DNA of 64,000 nucleotides, taken from NCBI RefSeq assembly GCF_000308675.1, contig NZ_BAGE01000048.1, forward strand, positions 1-64,000. The letters are read 5' to 3'. The position numbers and the translations under genes were made by a program. Positions 32,766 to 42,156 of the stretch are shown one piece after another. Source of the DNA: Nocardia paucivorans NBRC 100373 (GTDB lineage Bacteria; Actinomycetota; Actinomycetes; Mycobacteriales; Mycobacteriaceae). A model generated the notes under the pieces. The model worked only from the letters and a program-made list of their open reading frames with translations. It was not told the origin of the DNA and searched no databases. Every line of letters starts with the position of its first letter. Position 1 is the first letter of the stretch.

Positions 32766-33967
32766 GCGGGTTGTTCCACGACACCGGCGCTCGGACCGGA
32801 TTTCGCGACGCGTGCCCCGGCAGCGGCCTCGGGATCGCGGACCGCGGCGGAGATCGCGCGTTCGATCCACGCCATCTCCGCGTCGGTCGGCGCTCCGCGC
32901 ACATCCGTCAGGAAACTGTGGGCTACCTCGGTGTCCCGGCGTCCCTTCACTCGCTCACGGTAGCGCAGTTCGGTATCACCGTGCGGCTGTTGCCATTCCA
33001 CATGCACCGCGTGCGGAAAACGTTCCCGTAGTCTGCGCATGGCATCCACCGGCCGGGCATGGTCGGTGAGAGTGGCCGAGACGTAGTGCTGTTCGGCCGG
33101 TTCGTGCGCCGGATCGGCGAGCAACTCGTCCAAAGTTCCGGTGATCCGGCTCAGACCACGAACCAGCGGAAGATCGTATCGGCGCACCGCGGCGAGCCCG
33201 TCGGCGTCCAGGTCCGCGATCCACACCGCCTTGCGATGGGAGCTTTCCCCGAACGAGTACGGAAGCGGTGAACCGGAATATCGCACCGACTCTGCGAGCA
33301 CCTGCGGTGAATGCAGATGCCCGAGCGCGACATAGTCGAAACCCATATCGGTGAACATCCCCAACGGCACCGTCTCCACCCCACCGACCGATATGGAGCG
33401 CTCCGACCCGGTGGCCTGGCCGCCGACGACGAAGGCATGCGCGAGCAGGATGGTTCGGGCGTGGGGCCGGTGCTCCATCTGCACGCGAATCCGGCCGAGC
33501 ACCGCCTCGAGCACCTCGGTATGCGAGCGGGCCTGCGGAACATCGAGTTCCACCCGGGCCACCTCCGGCTCCAGATACGGGATACCGAAACAGGCGATCT
33601 CGCCGTGCTCGTCGGTGAACAGCACCGGCCGGTCGGCGTCGGCGACCGTGGTCCGCAGATGCAGTCCGCCGGCCGCCGCGAAACTCGCCCCGGCCCCCAG
33701 CCGGGCGGGCGAATCGTGGTTGCCGGATGTCGCGACGATTTGCGCCCCGGCCGCGCGGATCACCTCGAATCCCCGGTTGCACACCGAGATCGCGTCCGCG
33801 CTGGGAATCGACCGGTCGTAGACATCGCCGGGCAATACCACCAGGTCCACCGATTCCGTGGCCACGAGCTCGGCGACGGCCTCGAGAACCCGCTCCTGGT
33901 CGGCGAGCAGGTCGACCCCGTGGAAGGTCCGACCGATATGCCAGTCCGACGTATGCAGGATTCGCAT
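32762..33967 (-). CDS. sbcD: SbcD-type exonuclease subunit (metallophosphoesterase)
   Basis: 401 residues starting MRILHTSDWHIG; the ATG at 33967 was chosen because all Mre11/SbcD proteins begin here. Metal-binding motifs run in order: DWHIG, GDVYDR, SGNHDSP, LAHAF and LGHLHSP. It supplies the Mn-dependent nuclease of the SbcCD complex. The stop overlaps the sbcC start by four bases, indicating translational coupling. Confidence 0.96.
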   Translation of the reverse strand: MRILHTSDWHIGRTFHGVDLLADQERVLEAVAELVATESVDLVVLPGDVYDRSIPSADAISVCNRGFEVIRAAGAQIVATSGNHDSPARLGAGASFAAAGGLHLRTTVADADRPVLFTDEHGEIACFGIPYLEPEVARVELDVPQARSHTEVLEAVLGRIRVQMEHRPHARTILLAHAFVVGGQATGSERSISVGGVETVPLGMFTDMGFDYVALGHLHSPQVLAESVRYSGSPLPYSFGESSHRKAVWIADLDADGLAAVRRYDLPLVRGLSRITGTLDELLADPAHEPAEQHYVSATLTDHARPVDAMRRLRERFPHAVHVEWQQPHGDTELRYRERVKGRRDTEVAHSFLTDVRGAPTDAEMAWIERAISAAVRDPEAAAGARVAKSGPSAGVVEQPA

Positions 33968-34165
33968 GACCGCGAACTTAGGGCACCGCACCGCCGGACG
34001 CCAAGCCCCACCGTTACCACTCGGCCCGTCGGATTTCCCACCGATGGGGGACGCCACACGTGAGACTCACCACTTCCGACGACGACCACCCCGGATGAGG
34101 CCCGGCACCGTCCGGGCCGGCCGTGCCGTCTCACCTGTACGCGCCGTGGACGATAGTGTTCACAC

Positions 34166-35002
34166 GTGGCTGCTTCCCAACGTGTGCAATCCCGGGTGCC
34201 CGCGCCGCAACGTTCGGTCGTTCCGACGGTGCCGGGCATCCCGGCCGGTGCCGCCGTCGGGGTCGCGGTTGTCCTCACCCTCCTGGGTTTTCTGATAGAT
34301 GCCCTCGGTGGTGGCGCCGAGCTCACCATCACCTTCAGCGCGCTGTACGTGCTGGGCTGTGTCGCCGCCGTTTGCGCCGTGCGGTTTCGTGGGTTGTTCA
34401 CCACGATGGTGCTGCCGCCGCTACTGCTGTTCGTGGCGGTTCCGCTGGCCTACCGGCAGCTGACCGGCGGCTCCGATTCCCTCAAGGACATCCTGCTCAA
34501 CCTGGCGGTTCCCCTGGTGAACCGATTCCCGACCATGATGATCGCCACCGCGCTGGTGCTGTTGATCGCCGGTGTGCGTATTGCGATGCACCGCTCGGCG
34601 AAGGCCGACGAGCCGAGGCGCGGCGGTGGCGCGGGTCGCGGTCGCGATGCCGGCGACGGGCGGTCACAACGCACCCGAGGCGCGGCCGAGCGCCGTTCGA
34701 AGCGACCCGAAGCAGGTAGACGTGGTCGCCGCTCGGAAGAGGCCGAGGAACCATCCCGGCGCTCCGGCCGCCGTCGTCCCGCTCCGGTCGCCGAGGCCCC
34801 GCCGGCGGTGCGGGGGCGCGACACCACCGCGAAGCGGGGCCGTGACGGGCGTGCCCGAACCCCTCGGGGAGCCGCTGCCCCGCGCCCGGACGAACCGGCG
34901 CGGGCCGTGTCCACCAAGCGACGGGCGGCACCGGCCGCGCAACCCGCCCGGGTTCGTGAACCAGTTCGTTCGGACCGCCGTCGCAACCCCGAATCCTGGT
35001 GA
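34166..35002 (+). CDS. DUF6542 membrane protein with long basic tail (Rv1111c-like by position)
   Basis: 278 residues from a GTG start. Residues 22-140 contain four hydrophobic segments, roughly 28-46, 54-72, 80-98 and 117-138. Residues 145-278 are an Arg/Ala/Pro/Glu-rich tail of low complexity. The family is conserved next to ispH in mycolic-acid actinomycetes; its function is unknown. The tail is probably cytoplasmic and disordered and may bind nucleic acid or the membrane surface. It converges on ispH with a hairpin between them. Confidence 0.8.
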   Translation: MAASQRVQSRVPAPQRSVVPTVPGIPAGAAVGVAVVLTLLGFLIDALGGGAELTITFSALYVLGCVAAVCAVRFRGLFTTMVLPPLLLFVAVPLAYRQLTGGSDSLKDILLNLAVPLVNRFPTMMIATALVLLIAGVRIAMHRSAKADEPRRGGGAGRGRDAGDGRSQRTRGAAERRSKRPEAGRRGRRSEEAEEPSRRSGRRRPAPVAEAPPAVRGRDTTAKRGRDGRARTPRGAAAPRPDEPARAVSTKRRAAPAAQPARVREPVRSDRRRNPESW

Positions 35003-35009
35003 TCGCGGA

Positions 35010-35034
35010 GCCGCCACCCGAACGGGGTGGCGGC
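35010..35034. terminator. Bidirectional hairpin between DUF6542 and ispH
   Basis: A 10-base perfect stem (GCCGCCACCC / GGGTGGCGGC) with a 5-base loop sits between two convergent genes. There is no strong T-tract, as is common in actinobacteria. Confidence 0.6.
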
Positions 35035-35083
35035 CCGAGGGGCCGCACCCGCGTCGATCCGAGCGGGTGGCGCAGGCAGTCGT

Positions 35084-36091
35084 TCAGCGACGCGCCGAGC
35101 GCAATTCTCGGGGCAGGGCGAAAACCAGTGTTTCGTTCGCCGTGGTCACCGGCTGCACCTCGTCGAACCCGTGTTCGGCCAGCATGTCCAGCACGCCCCG
35201 CACCAGGATCTCCGGGACCGAGGCGCCGGAGGTGATACCGACCGTCTGCACCCCTTCCAGCCACGCCGGATCGACCTCGCGGGCGAAATCGACCAGATAC
35301 GACGCCTTGGCTCCGGCGCCGAGCGCTACCTCCACCAATCGTTTCGAATTGGAGGAGTTGCGCGAACCCACCACGATCACCAGATCGCATTCCGGGGCCA
35401 TGGCCTTCACCGCGACCTGACGGTTCTGGGTGGCATAGCAGATATCGTCGCTCGGCGGATCCTGCAGCGCGGGGAAACGCTCCCGGAGCCGGGCCACCGT
35501 CTCCATGGTCTCGTCCACGCTCAAGGTGGTCTGTGACAGCCAGATCACCTTGTTCTCGTCACGCACGGTGACCTTGTCCACGGCGTCGGGACCATCCACC
35601 AACTGGACGTGCTCGGGTGCCTCACCGGCGGTTCCCTCGACCTCCTCGTGGCCTTCGTGGCCGATGAGCAGAATGTCGTAGTCGTCACGGGCAAATCGCT
35701 TGGCCTCCTGGTGCACCTTGGTCACCAGGGGACAGGTGGCGTCGATGGTGTGCAGATTGCGCGCTGCCGCAGCGGCGTGCACGGCCGGCGACACCCCGTG
35801 CGCGGAGAACACCACGACCGCCCCCTCGGGGACCTCGTCGGTTTCGTCGACGAAGATCACCCCGCGTTCGGCCAGGGTTTCCACCACATGGCGGTTGTGC
35901 ACGATCTCCTTCCGCACATAGATCGGAGCACCGTGCTTCTCCAGGGCCTTCTCCACCGTTTCCACGGCGCGGTCCACGCCCGCGCAGTATCCGCGCGGTT
36001 CGGCGAGCAGCACACGTTTACGGTCGGCGACGGCCGCTCCGGTACCCGCGGAGCGGGTAATTCCGACATTCAACGGTATAGCCGAGGACAT
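35084..36091 (-). CDS. ispH: 4-hydroxy-3-methylbut-2-enyl diphosphate reductase
   Basis: 335 residues from ATG at 36091 (a GTG two codons earlier is possible). Three iron-sulfur cysteines are visible in EPRGYCAGVDRA, DATCPLVTKVH and DDICYATQNRQ; the catalytic Glu lies near SSNSKRLVEVA / TTANETLVF. It catalyses the last step of the MEP isoprenoid pathway, giving IPP and DMAPP. It is divergent from the lipid-droplet-type gene and convergent with DUF6542. It links functionally to the cis-prenyltransferase at 56.9 kb. Confidence 0.97.
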   Translation of the reverse strand: MSSAIPLNVGITRSAGTGAAVADRKRVLLAEPRGYCAGVDRAVETVEKALEKHGAPIYVRKEIVHNRHVVETLAERGVIFVDETDEVPEGAVVVFSAHGVSPAVHAAAAARNLHTIDATCPLVTKVHQEAKRFARDDYDILLIGHEGHEEVEGTAGEAPEHVQLVDGPDAVDKVTVRDENKVIWLSQTTLSVDETMETVARLRERFPALQDPPSDDICYATQNRQVAVKAMAPECDLVIVVGSRNSSNSKRLVEVALGAGAKASYLVDFAREVDPAWLEGVQTVGITSGASVPEILVRGVLDMLAEHGFDEVQPVTTANETLVFALPRELRSARR

Positions 36092-36177
36092 GCCCACAGC
36101 TTACGTGTCGCACCGAATCATCACCGTGTCGCCGAACCTCTTTTGCACCGGACACCCGATCGGGCAGGCTTAGGAAC

Positions 36178-36903
36178 ATGTTTCGACCACCGTTTCTGGC
36201 CCGGGTCGCCGCCGGCGCCGCCGTTTATGTTCTGGAGGAAACCCGACGACTACCGTCGGCAGCGGCGCATTTCCCGGTGACCGCCATCAGCCAACTACTG
36301 CAGACCGGTATGCACCTGCAGCAGTTCGTCACCAGTTTGGCGATCAAGGGCGATGCGGTTTTCGACCGATTCACCAATCGACCCGTCGAACAGCCCGAAT
36401 GGGCCACCTTCGACGAAGATCTGTCATCCGATTCCGGTAATTCGACCGATTCCGATAATTCGACCACCCGGGACAGTGGTTTCGACCGTTTCGTGTCCGA
36501 TCCCGACGAGGTCGAACTCGCCCTGGCCGAGACACTCGCCGGACTACGCGCCCTACAGAACCAGACCAGCGGCAATTCCGGCGAGACCACGACCGCGGTC
36601 GCCGAGGACGACGAGACCCCCACCGACAACCTCGCCACCGAAGCCGAGGCATCCGCCCCACCGGCAACCGACCGGCACGACAACACCGTGGACGCGGCTT
36701 CGACGGAATCCGAGCCGCGACTGCCGGAGGTCGCCGCCCGCTTCGACTACCCGAACATGTCCCTGGCCCAATTGCGCGGGCGGCTGCGTACCCTGACCCT
36801 CGACGATCTGACCGCCCTGCTCGAATACGAGGAGCAGACCCGTGCCCGCGCCGCCTTCGTGACCATGCTCACCAACCGCATCGCCACCGTACGAGCCCGG
36901 TGA
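36178..36903 (+). CDS. Lipid-droplet-associated-type protein (Rv1109c-like by position)
   Basis: 241 residues. The N-terminal 65 residues (MFRPPFLARVAAGAAVYVLE then amphipathic helix) are the conserved part. A 120-residue acidic Ser/Thr/Asp/Glu-rich segment follows, including short SDSGNSTDSDN-like repeats. A C-terminal helical block (FDYPNMSLAQLRGRLRTL) resembles a short peptide-ligand helix domain. Homologues in Rhodococcus and Nocardia are annotated as lipid-droplet-associated. The stop overlaps the xseA GTG start, so it heads an operon with xseA-xseB. Function by family only. Confidence 0.65.
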   Translation: MFRPPFLARVAAGAAVYVLEETRRLPSAAAHFPVTAISQLLQTGMHLQQFVTSLAIKGDAVFDRFTNRPVEQPEWATFDEDLSSDSGNSTDSDNSTTRDSGFDRFVSDPDEVELALAETLAGLRALQNQTSGNSGETTTAVAEDDETPTDNLATEAEASAPPATDRHDNTVDAASTESEPRLPEVAARFDYPNMSLAQLRGRLRTLTLDDLTALLEYEEQTRARAAFVTMLTNRIATVRAR

Positions 36904-38228
36904 CCGACAATCCCGCGTCGGCACGCACACCGGTCGACCGGAGCGGAGCCGGCCGACCACCTCAACGTGCCACCGCCCCGGCCAACTCCTCCGACCATCC
37001 GTGGCCGGTGCGCTCGGTGGCGGTCAAGGTCGCCCAGTGGATCGACCGGCTCGGCAGTATCTGGGTCGAGGGACAGATCACGCAGATGAACCTGCGTCCG
37101 GGCACCCGGACCGCATTCCTGGTGCTGCGTGATCCGTCCGCCGATATGTCGCTGTCGGTGACCTGCGATCCGGCGCTGCTGCGCGATTCCCCCGCCCCGC
37201 TGCAGGAAGGCAGCCGGGTGGTGGTCTACGGCAAACTGTCCTTCTTCACCGGACGCGGCACCCTGTCGTTGCGGATCACCGAGATCCGCCCGGTCGGTAT
37301 CGGTGAACTGCTGGCCCGGATCGAACGGCTGAAGACGCTGCTGGCCGAAGAAGGGCTGTTCGATCCGCAACGTAAACGCCCCATTCCCTTTCTGCCCGGC
37401 ACCATCGGTCTCATCACCGGTCGGGCCAGTGCCGCCGAACGCGATGTGCTCACCGTGGCGCGTTCCCGCTGGCCGGCCGTGCGGTTCCGGATCCGCAACA
37501 CCGCCGTGCAGGGGGCCGGCGCCGTACCGCAGTTGCTGGCGGCCCTGACGGAACTGGATCGCGACCCGGAAGTCGACGTCATCGTGCTGGCCCGCGGGGG
37601 CGGTAGCGTCGAGGATCTGCTGCCCTTCTCCGACGAGGAACTGTGTCGGGCCATCGCGGCGACCCGCACTCCGATCGTGAGCGCCATCGGGCACGAACCG
37701 GACAATCCGATCAGCGATCTGGTCGCCGATCTCCGCGCGGCCACCCCCACCGATGCCGCCAAACGCCTGGTCCCCGATGCCGCCGCCGAGCTCGCCCTGA
37801 TTCGCGAACTCCGCGGCCGCGCGGCCGCCGCCCTGCGCGGCTGGGTCGACCGGGAGGCCCGGCTGCTGAGCCAATTGCGCTCCCGTCCGGTTCTGGCCGA
37901 TCCGCTGCGTGAGCTCGAACACCGCGGCGACGAGATCGAACGCCTGCGCGCGGCCGCCCGCCGCTGCGCCGAACACCTGCTCACCGCCGAATCGACAACC
38001 ATCACCCACCTGCACAGTCGGCTGACCGCCGTCGGCCCGGCCGCCACGCTGGCCCGCGGTTACGCCGTGGTTCAGCGAGTCCATGGAAGCGAACGGCATA
38101 TCGTGCGCGGTATCGACGACGCGCCCGCCGGTAGTCGGTTGCGTATCCGCGTCGGCGACGGCGCGATCACCGCCGCCGCCCTCGGTACCACCCGACTCGG
38201 CGGCACCACCGACACCGAGAGGACCTGA
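36900..38228 (+). CDS. xseA: Exodeoxyribonuclease VII large subunit
   Basis: 442 residues; the GTG start overlaps the upstream stop by four bases (GTGA). An OB-fold DNA-binding domain spans residues 35-135 (VWVEGQITQ region). The catalytic domain follows with GLITGRASAAERDVL, VIVLARGGGSVEDLLPFSDE and SAIGHEPDNPISDLVAD. A coiled-coil C-terminal region ends ATLARGYAVV. It degrades single-stranded DNA with the small subunit encoded one base downstream. Confidence 0.97.
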   Translation: MTDNPASARTPVDRSGAGRPPQRATAPANSSDHPWPVRSVAVKVAQWIDRLGSIWVEGQITQMNLRPGTRTAFLVLRDPSADMSLSVTCDPALLRDSPAPLQEGSRVVVYGKLSFFTGRGTLSLRITEIRPVGIGELLARIERLKTLLAEEGLFDPQRKRPIPFLPGTIGLITGRASAAERDVLTVARSRWPAVRFRIRNTAVQGAGAVPQLLAALTELDRDPEVDVIVLARGGGSVEDLLPFSDEELCRAIAATRTPIVSAIGHEPDNPISDLVADLRAATPTDAAKRLVPDAAAELALIRELRGRAAAALRGWVDREARLLSQLRSRPVLADPLRELEHRGDEIERLRAAARRCAEHLLTAESTTITHLHSRLTAVGPAATLARGYAVVQRVHGSERHIVRGIDDAPAGSRLRIRVGDGAITAAALGTTRLGGTTDTERT

Positions 38229-38229
38229 C

Positions 38230-38514
38230 GTGCCCGAACCCGGCGCCGCCCCCACCGACAAGGCAGCCGCCGAACTGGCCGAAATCGCCGGCTTCGGCTA
38301 TGAACGTGCCCGCGACGAACTGGTCAATGTGGTCAAGATGCTCGAACAGGGCGGACTCGACCTCGACGATTCGCTGGCCCTGTGGGAACGCGGGGAAGCC
38401 CTCGCCGCCCGGTGTGAGCAACACCTGGCCGGTGCCCGGCAACGGATCGAGGAAGCCCTCGCGCGCGCCGAGGAGGCGGATGCCGACGAGAGCGCCGACG
38501 AAGCCGAATCGTGA
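38230..38514 (+). CDS. xseB: Exodeoxyribonuclease VII small subunit
   Basis: 94 residues from the GTG at 38230, one base after the xseA stop. The core GYERARDELVNVVKMLEQGG then DLDDSLALWERGEALA is the XseB signature; the C-terminus is a Glu/Ala-rich helix. Several small subunits bind one XseA to form Exo VII. Tight spacing ensures co-expression. Confidence 0.95.
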   Translation: MPEPGAAPTDKAAAELAEIAGFGYERARDELVNVVKMLEQGGLDLDDSLALWERGEALAARCEQHLAGARQRIEEALARAEEADADESADEAES

Positions 38515-38519
38515 GCATC

Positions 38520-38541
38520 CGCCGGGCCGCGCGCCCCGGCG
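38520..38541. terminator. Short hairpin between convergent xseB and DUF4245 gene
   Basis: CGCCGGG and CCCGGCG arms (7 bases) with an 8-base GC-rich loop fill the 33-base gap between convergent genes. It is plausible as a shared terminator. Confidence 0.4.
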
Positions 38542-38547
38542 AACGGT

Positions 38548-39114
38548 TCATTTCCGCAGCGGACTCGCCTCGGTGACCGCCCGCGCGAGAGTGGTGAAGG
38601 CGTCGTCGTCGCCGGCACCGCGGATCAGGACCCGACTCGCCCCGAAGTCGGCGATCCATGCCGGTTCTACGTCCGGATCGCCGTAGACGACCCATTTCTG
38701 CTCGCCGATCTGCCGGGTGCCGTTCGCGTAACGGGTGTCCGCGATATGCCGAGCCAATACCTCCTCGGCGGCATTGCTCTGGCTGAGCTGCATATAGGTG
38801 CCCCGAGGCGTGATGTAGCCGATGGTACTCACCGTGCCGCCGCCCGCCTCGGTGATGGTGTCACGGCTGCCGGAGTTCGGCGACCAGTCGGCGGGCAGTC
38901 GCGGTTCCCGAATGGGAAACGACAGATTCTCGGCGTCCGAGCGCAGCGCGGCTGCGGCGTCGAAGCTGGGGATCGGTCCTTGGGTGGGACCGCCGGCGGA
39001 GAAGCTGCACTGGCTGGCCGCACCGGCGAAGACCACGGCGATCAGCACCAACGGGATCAGCGAGAGCAGCAGGTCCCGATAGTCGTTCATGATGCGTGGC
39101 TTTTGATACGACAC
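38548..39114 (-). CDS. DUF4245 single-pass membrane-anchored protein (Rv1100-like by position)
   Basis: 188 residues. A short cytoplasmic N-terminus with RIMNDYRDLLLSL precedes one membrane helix (about 15-35); the rest is extracytoplasmic. Conserved features include FPIREPRLPADWSPNSGS, a WVVYGDP segment and a C-terminal beta-rich domain. The family is restricted to mycolata and relatives, has no known function, and is typically beside glpX, as here (divergent, 131 bases apart). An ATG eight codons in is an alternative start. Confidence 0.85.
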   Translation of the reverse strand: MSYQKPRIMNDYRDLLLSLIPLVLIAVVFAGAASQCSFSAGGPTQGPIPSFDAAAALRSDAENLSFPIREPRLPADWSPNSGSRDTITEAGGGTVSTIGYITPRGTYMQLSQSNAAEEVLARHIADTRYANGTRQIGEQKWVVYGDPDVEPAWIADFGASRVLIRGAGDDDAFTTLARAVTEASPLRK

Positions 39115-39245
39115 GCCTCAAGTATCCACTCGGTCGCGGCGCGAGCGGTTCCGCCCCCGGTACCGGCGTACCAGGTGTGCGCCGGGATACATCGCGACGA
39201 TGAGACAATTGTCCGGTACGCACGACGCCAAGGAGGCACCCCCCA

Positions 39246-40289
39246 ATGACGGCATCATCGACCGCACCGAGCCGCCGCGAGGCACCCGATCGCAACCTCG
39301 CGCTCGAACTGGTCCGGGTGACCGAGGCGGGCGCCATGGCAGCCGGTCGCTGGGTGGGACGCGGCGACAAAGAAGGCGGCGACGGCGCCGCGGTCGACGC
39401 CATGCGGCAGTTGGTCAGCTCGGTGTCCATGCGCGGCATCGTGGTGATCGGTGAGGGCGAGAAGGACGAGGCGCCCATGCTGTACAACGGCGAACTCGTC
39501 GGAGATGGCACCGGCCCCGAGGTCGATTTCGCGGTGGACCCTATCGACGGCACCACGCTCATGTCGAAGGGCTCGCCGGGCGCCATCTCGGTGCTCGCCG
39601 TGGCCGAACGTGGCGCCATGTTCGACCCGTCGGCAGTGTTCTACATGCACAAGATCGCCGTGGGCCCCGAGGTCGCCGATGTCATCGACATCACCATCCC
39701 GATCGGTGAGAACATCCGCCGCGTGGCCAAGGCCAAGAAGGCCTCGGTATCCGATCTCACCGTGTGCATCCTGGACCGCCCGCGGCATGCCGAACTGATC
39801 CACCAGGTGCGGGAGGCGGGGGCGCGTATCCGCCTGATCAGCGACGGCGATGTGGCCGGCGCCATCGCGGCCGCCCGACCGGACTCCGGCACCGACATCC
39901 TGGTGGGCATCGGCGGCACCCCGGAGGGCATCATCGCGGCGGCGGCGATGCGGTGTATGGGTGGTGCGCTGCAGGGCAAGCTGGCGCCCAAGGACGATGA
40001 GGAACGGCAGAAGGCAATCGACGCCGGCCACGATCTCGATCGGGTGCTGTTCACCGAGGACCTGGTCTCCGGGGAGAACGTCTTCTTCTGCGCCACCGGT
40101 GTCACCGACGGCGATCTGTTGCGCGGTGTGCGCTATTTCGGTGGCGGCGCGTCCACGCAGTCCATCGTGATGCGGTCGAAGTCGGGCACGGTGCGCATGA
40201 TCGACGCCTACCACCGGCTGACCAAGCTGCGGGAATACTCCTCGGTCGATTTCCACGGCGACGAGCACGCCGCGCCGCCCCTGCCCTGA
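39246..40289 (+). CDS. glpX: Class II fructose-1,6-bisphosphatase
   Basis: 347 residues. GGAGG precedes the ATG by 9 bases. Motifs: GEGEKDEAPMLYNGE, FAVDPIDGTTL (metal and substrate site) and ILVGIGGTPEGI. It hydrolyses fructose-1,6-bisphosphate to fructose-6-phosphate in gluconeogenesis. Mycobacterial GlpX is the main FBPase, and the length and motifs fit. The C-terminus ends EHAAPPLP. Confidence 0.97.
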   Translation: MTASSTAPSRREAPDRNLALELVRVTEAGAMAAGRWVGRGDKEGGDGAAVDAMRQLVSSVSMRGIVVIGEGEKDEAPMLYNGELVGDGTGPEVDFAVDPIDGTTLMSKGSPGAISVLAVAERGAMFDPSAVFYMHKIAVGPEVADVIDITIPIGENIRRVAKAKKASVSDLTVCILDRPRHAELIHQVREAGARIRLISDGDVAGAIAAARPDSGTDILVGIGGTPEGIIAAAAMRCMGGALQGKLAPKDDEERQKAIDAGHDLDRVLFTEDLVSGENVFFCATGVTDGDLLRGVRYFGGGASTQSIVMRSKSGTVRMIDAYHRLTKLREYSSVDFHGDEHAAPPLP

Positions 40290-40515
40290 TCCGTTCCGCT
40301 CTCGCGACACCCGGCCGCCGAATTCGCCTATCCGGCAAATTTCTGGCATAAGGTTCGATGCAGGTATTTCCGTGACAAGATCCACGTAAACCCCTATTCG
40401 GCAGCATCGTGGCGACTCCCCCGGATGCGCCGCGGTGCTGCCGCCACGCATCGGCCAGGCGGTGAACCCGAGCTGTATCCCTCATCGCGCCGGCCATTTC
40501 GCGAGAGGACGGACA

Positions 40516-41124
40516 ATGGAACACTTCGTTCGACGTTCGGCCGGATTGACCATCGCGCTCGCCGCAGCGGGCCTGCTCGTAGCCGGATGCGGCGATGACG
40601 ATTCCTCGGTATCGGATGCCGTGGGCTCATTGACCTCGGCTGTTCTGCCCGGCGGCACCACCGCCGAGAGCAGCCCGGCCGAGGGCTCGCCCACGGAAAC
40701 CACCGGAGCCGAGGGGACGGCCACCGGTACCGCCACCCCCGGGGCCGAAGCCGGCGAGACCAAGGTCCGTACACCCGATGGTTCGGAGATCAGCGTCGCC
40801 GGCACGATCTACCAGAAGTACGACGAGGCCGGCGGCCCCTCCGGCCCTCTCGGGCTACCGGAGGGTCCCGAGGAGACCGCCCCCAACGGCGGCCGCTATC
40901 AGGACTTCGAGGGCGGCACCATCTTCTCCAGCGATGAAACCGGCAGCCATATCGTCTGGGGAGATATTCGGGAGGAGTGGGAGCGCAGCGGCGGCGCCGA
41001 GGGCCCGCTCGGTTTCCCGACCTCCGACGAGGAGGACACCCCCGAGGGCAAGAAGAGCGAATTCCAGGGTGGGACCATCACGTGGAACTCCACGGACCGC
41101 TCCACCACGGTTACCGAGAAGTAG
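40516..41124 (+). CDS. Lipoprotein with LGFP repeats
   Basis: 203 residues. The start MEHFVRRSAGL gives a normal lipoprotein signal with lipobox LVAG-C near residue 25; upstream codons were excluded because they would place the signal internally. A 60-residue Ser/Thr/Glu/Gly-rich linker follows. Then come two LGFP-type repeats: GPLGLPEGPE with QDFEGGTIFSS, and GPLGFPTSDE with SEFQGGTITW. LGFP repeats occur in cell-wall-associated proteins of mycolic-acid bacteria and are thought to anchor to or organise the envelope. It is monocistronic and followed by a hairpin. Confidence 0.85.
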   Translation: MEHFVRRSAGLTIALAAAGLLVAGCGDDDSSVSDAVGSLTSAVLPGGTTAESSPAEGSPTETTGAEGTATGTATPGAEAGETKVRTPDGSEISVAGTIYQKYDEAGGPSGPLGLPEGPEETAPNGGRYQDFEGGTIFSSDETGSHIVWGDIREEWERSGGAEGPLGFPTSDEEDTPEGKKSEFQGGTITWNSTDRSTTVTEK

Positions 41125-41145
41125 CAGCTCACCTCGATCCATGAT

Positions 41146-41190
41146 GGTGGGAGTCGATCGGCCACCACCCACGGCCCGCCGACTCCCACC
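41146..41190 (+). terminator. Terminator-like hairpin after the LGFP lipoprotein gene
   Basis: An 11-base perfect stem (GGTGGGAGTCG / CGACTCCCACC) with a 23-base loop begins 22 bases after the stop codon. Confidence 0.5.
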
Positions 41191-41218
41191 TCGGACGAAC
41201 ACCGGCTAGGTTGTGGGG

Positions 41219-42076
41219 GTGCAAACTCTCTTGACCGACCGTGAACTGTTGGAATCGCTCGCGGTCGAGGTGGAAACCGCCTTGCGGCGCCACATCGACG
41301 CGGCCGTCGAATGGCAGCCGCACGACTACGTCCCCTGGGACGACGGCCGCAATTTCGCCTTCCTCGGTGGCAGCGACTGGGAACCCGAACAGTCCGAACT
41401 GAGCGAGGTCGCCAAACTGGCGCTCACCGTGAGCGTGCTGATCGCCGACAACCTGCCCTCCTACCACCGGGAACTGGGCAAGCACCTGCGCACCGGCCCC
41501 TGGTGGCGCTGGGTGGGCCGGTGGACCGCCGAGGAGAACCGGCACGCCATCCTGCTCCGCAACTACCTCATGGTCACCCGCGCGGTGGACCCGGTGGAGC
41601 TGGAACGGCGGCGCATGGCGGAGATGACCGCCGGTTTCCGTCGGGAACCGCTGCATCTGCTGGATATCCTGGCCACCGCTGCCTTCGAGGAGAAGGCAGC
41701 GGCCGTCCGGCATCGCAATACCGCGGCCCTGGGAGAAAACCCGCTGGTCACCTCGATCGGTGAGCGACTCGCAGCCGATGACGAACTCCAGGCACGCTTC
41801 TTCACCGAGGTCATCGGCGCCGCCTTCGAGCAGGTGCCGGATCAGACCATGCGCGCCGTCGCCGACCGGGTCGCCGCCTTCCGGGTTCCCTCCTTCACCC
41901 TGCCCGATGGGCGCAGCACCGATCAGGCCCTGGCCGAGGCCGGTATCTACGATCCGGCCCGACAGGGCGAACTGGTGTTCGCCCCGCTATTGGCCGAATG
42001 GAATGTGTTCACCCGCACCGACCTGGGCGAACTCGGCGAGGCAGCCCGCGCCGAACTCGGCGGGCTCGCGGGTTGA
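41219..42076 (+). CDS. Acyl-ACP desaturase, DesA2-like
   Basis: 285 residues from GTG at 41219 (a GTG two codons earlier is equally open). The helical bundle carries TAEENRHAILLRNYL near residue 105, one half of the di-iron EENRH motif, and AFEEKAA near 160. DesA proteins desaturate acyl chains on carrier proteins for mycolate and membrane lipid synthesis. Gene content matches the DesA2 locus of mycobacteria. Mycobacterial DesA2 itself is described as divergent in its metal site, so activity should not be assumed. Convergent with fumC. Confidence 0.88.
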   Translation: MQTLLTDRELLESLAVEVETALRRHIDAAVEWQPHDYVPWDDGRNFAFLGGSDWEPEQSELSEVAKLALTVSVLIADNLPSYHRELGKHLRTGPWWRWVGRWTAEENRHAILLRNYLMVTRAVDPVELERRRMAEMTAGFRREPLHLLDILATAAFEEKAAAVRHRNTAALGENPLVTSIGERLAADDELQARFFTEVIGAAFEQVPDQTMRAVADRVAAFRVPSFTLPDGRSTDQALAEAGIYDPARQGELVFAPLLAEWNVFTRTDLGELGEAARAELGGLAG

Positions 42077-42156
42077 TCGAGCCCGTGTGTCCGGCGGCTC
42101 GGTGACAACCGGGGCGTCCCCGATCGCGTCATCACCCGGTATGGCGCGATCAGGGG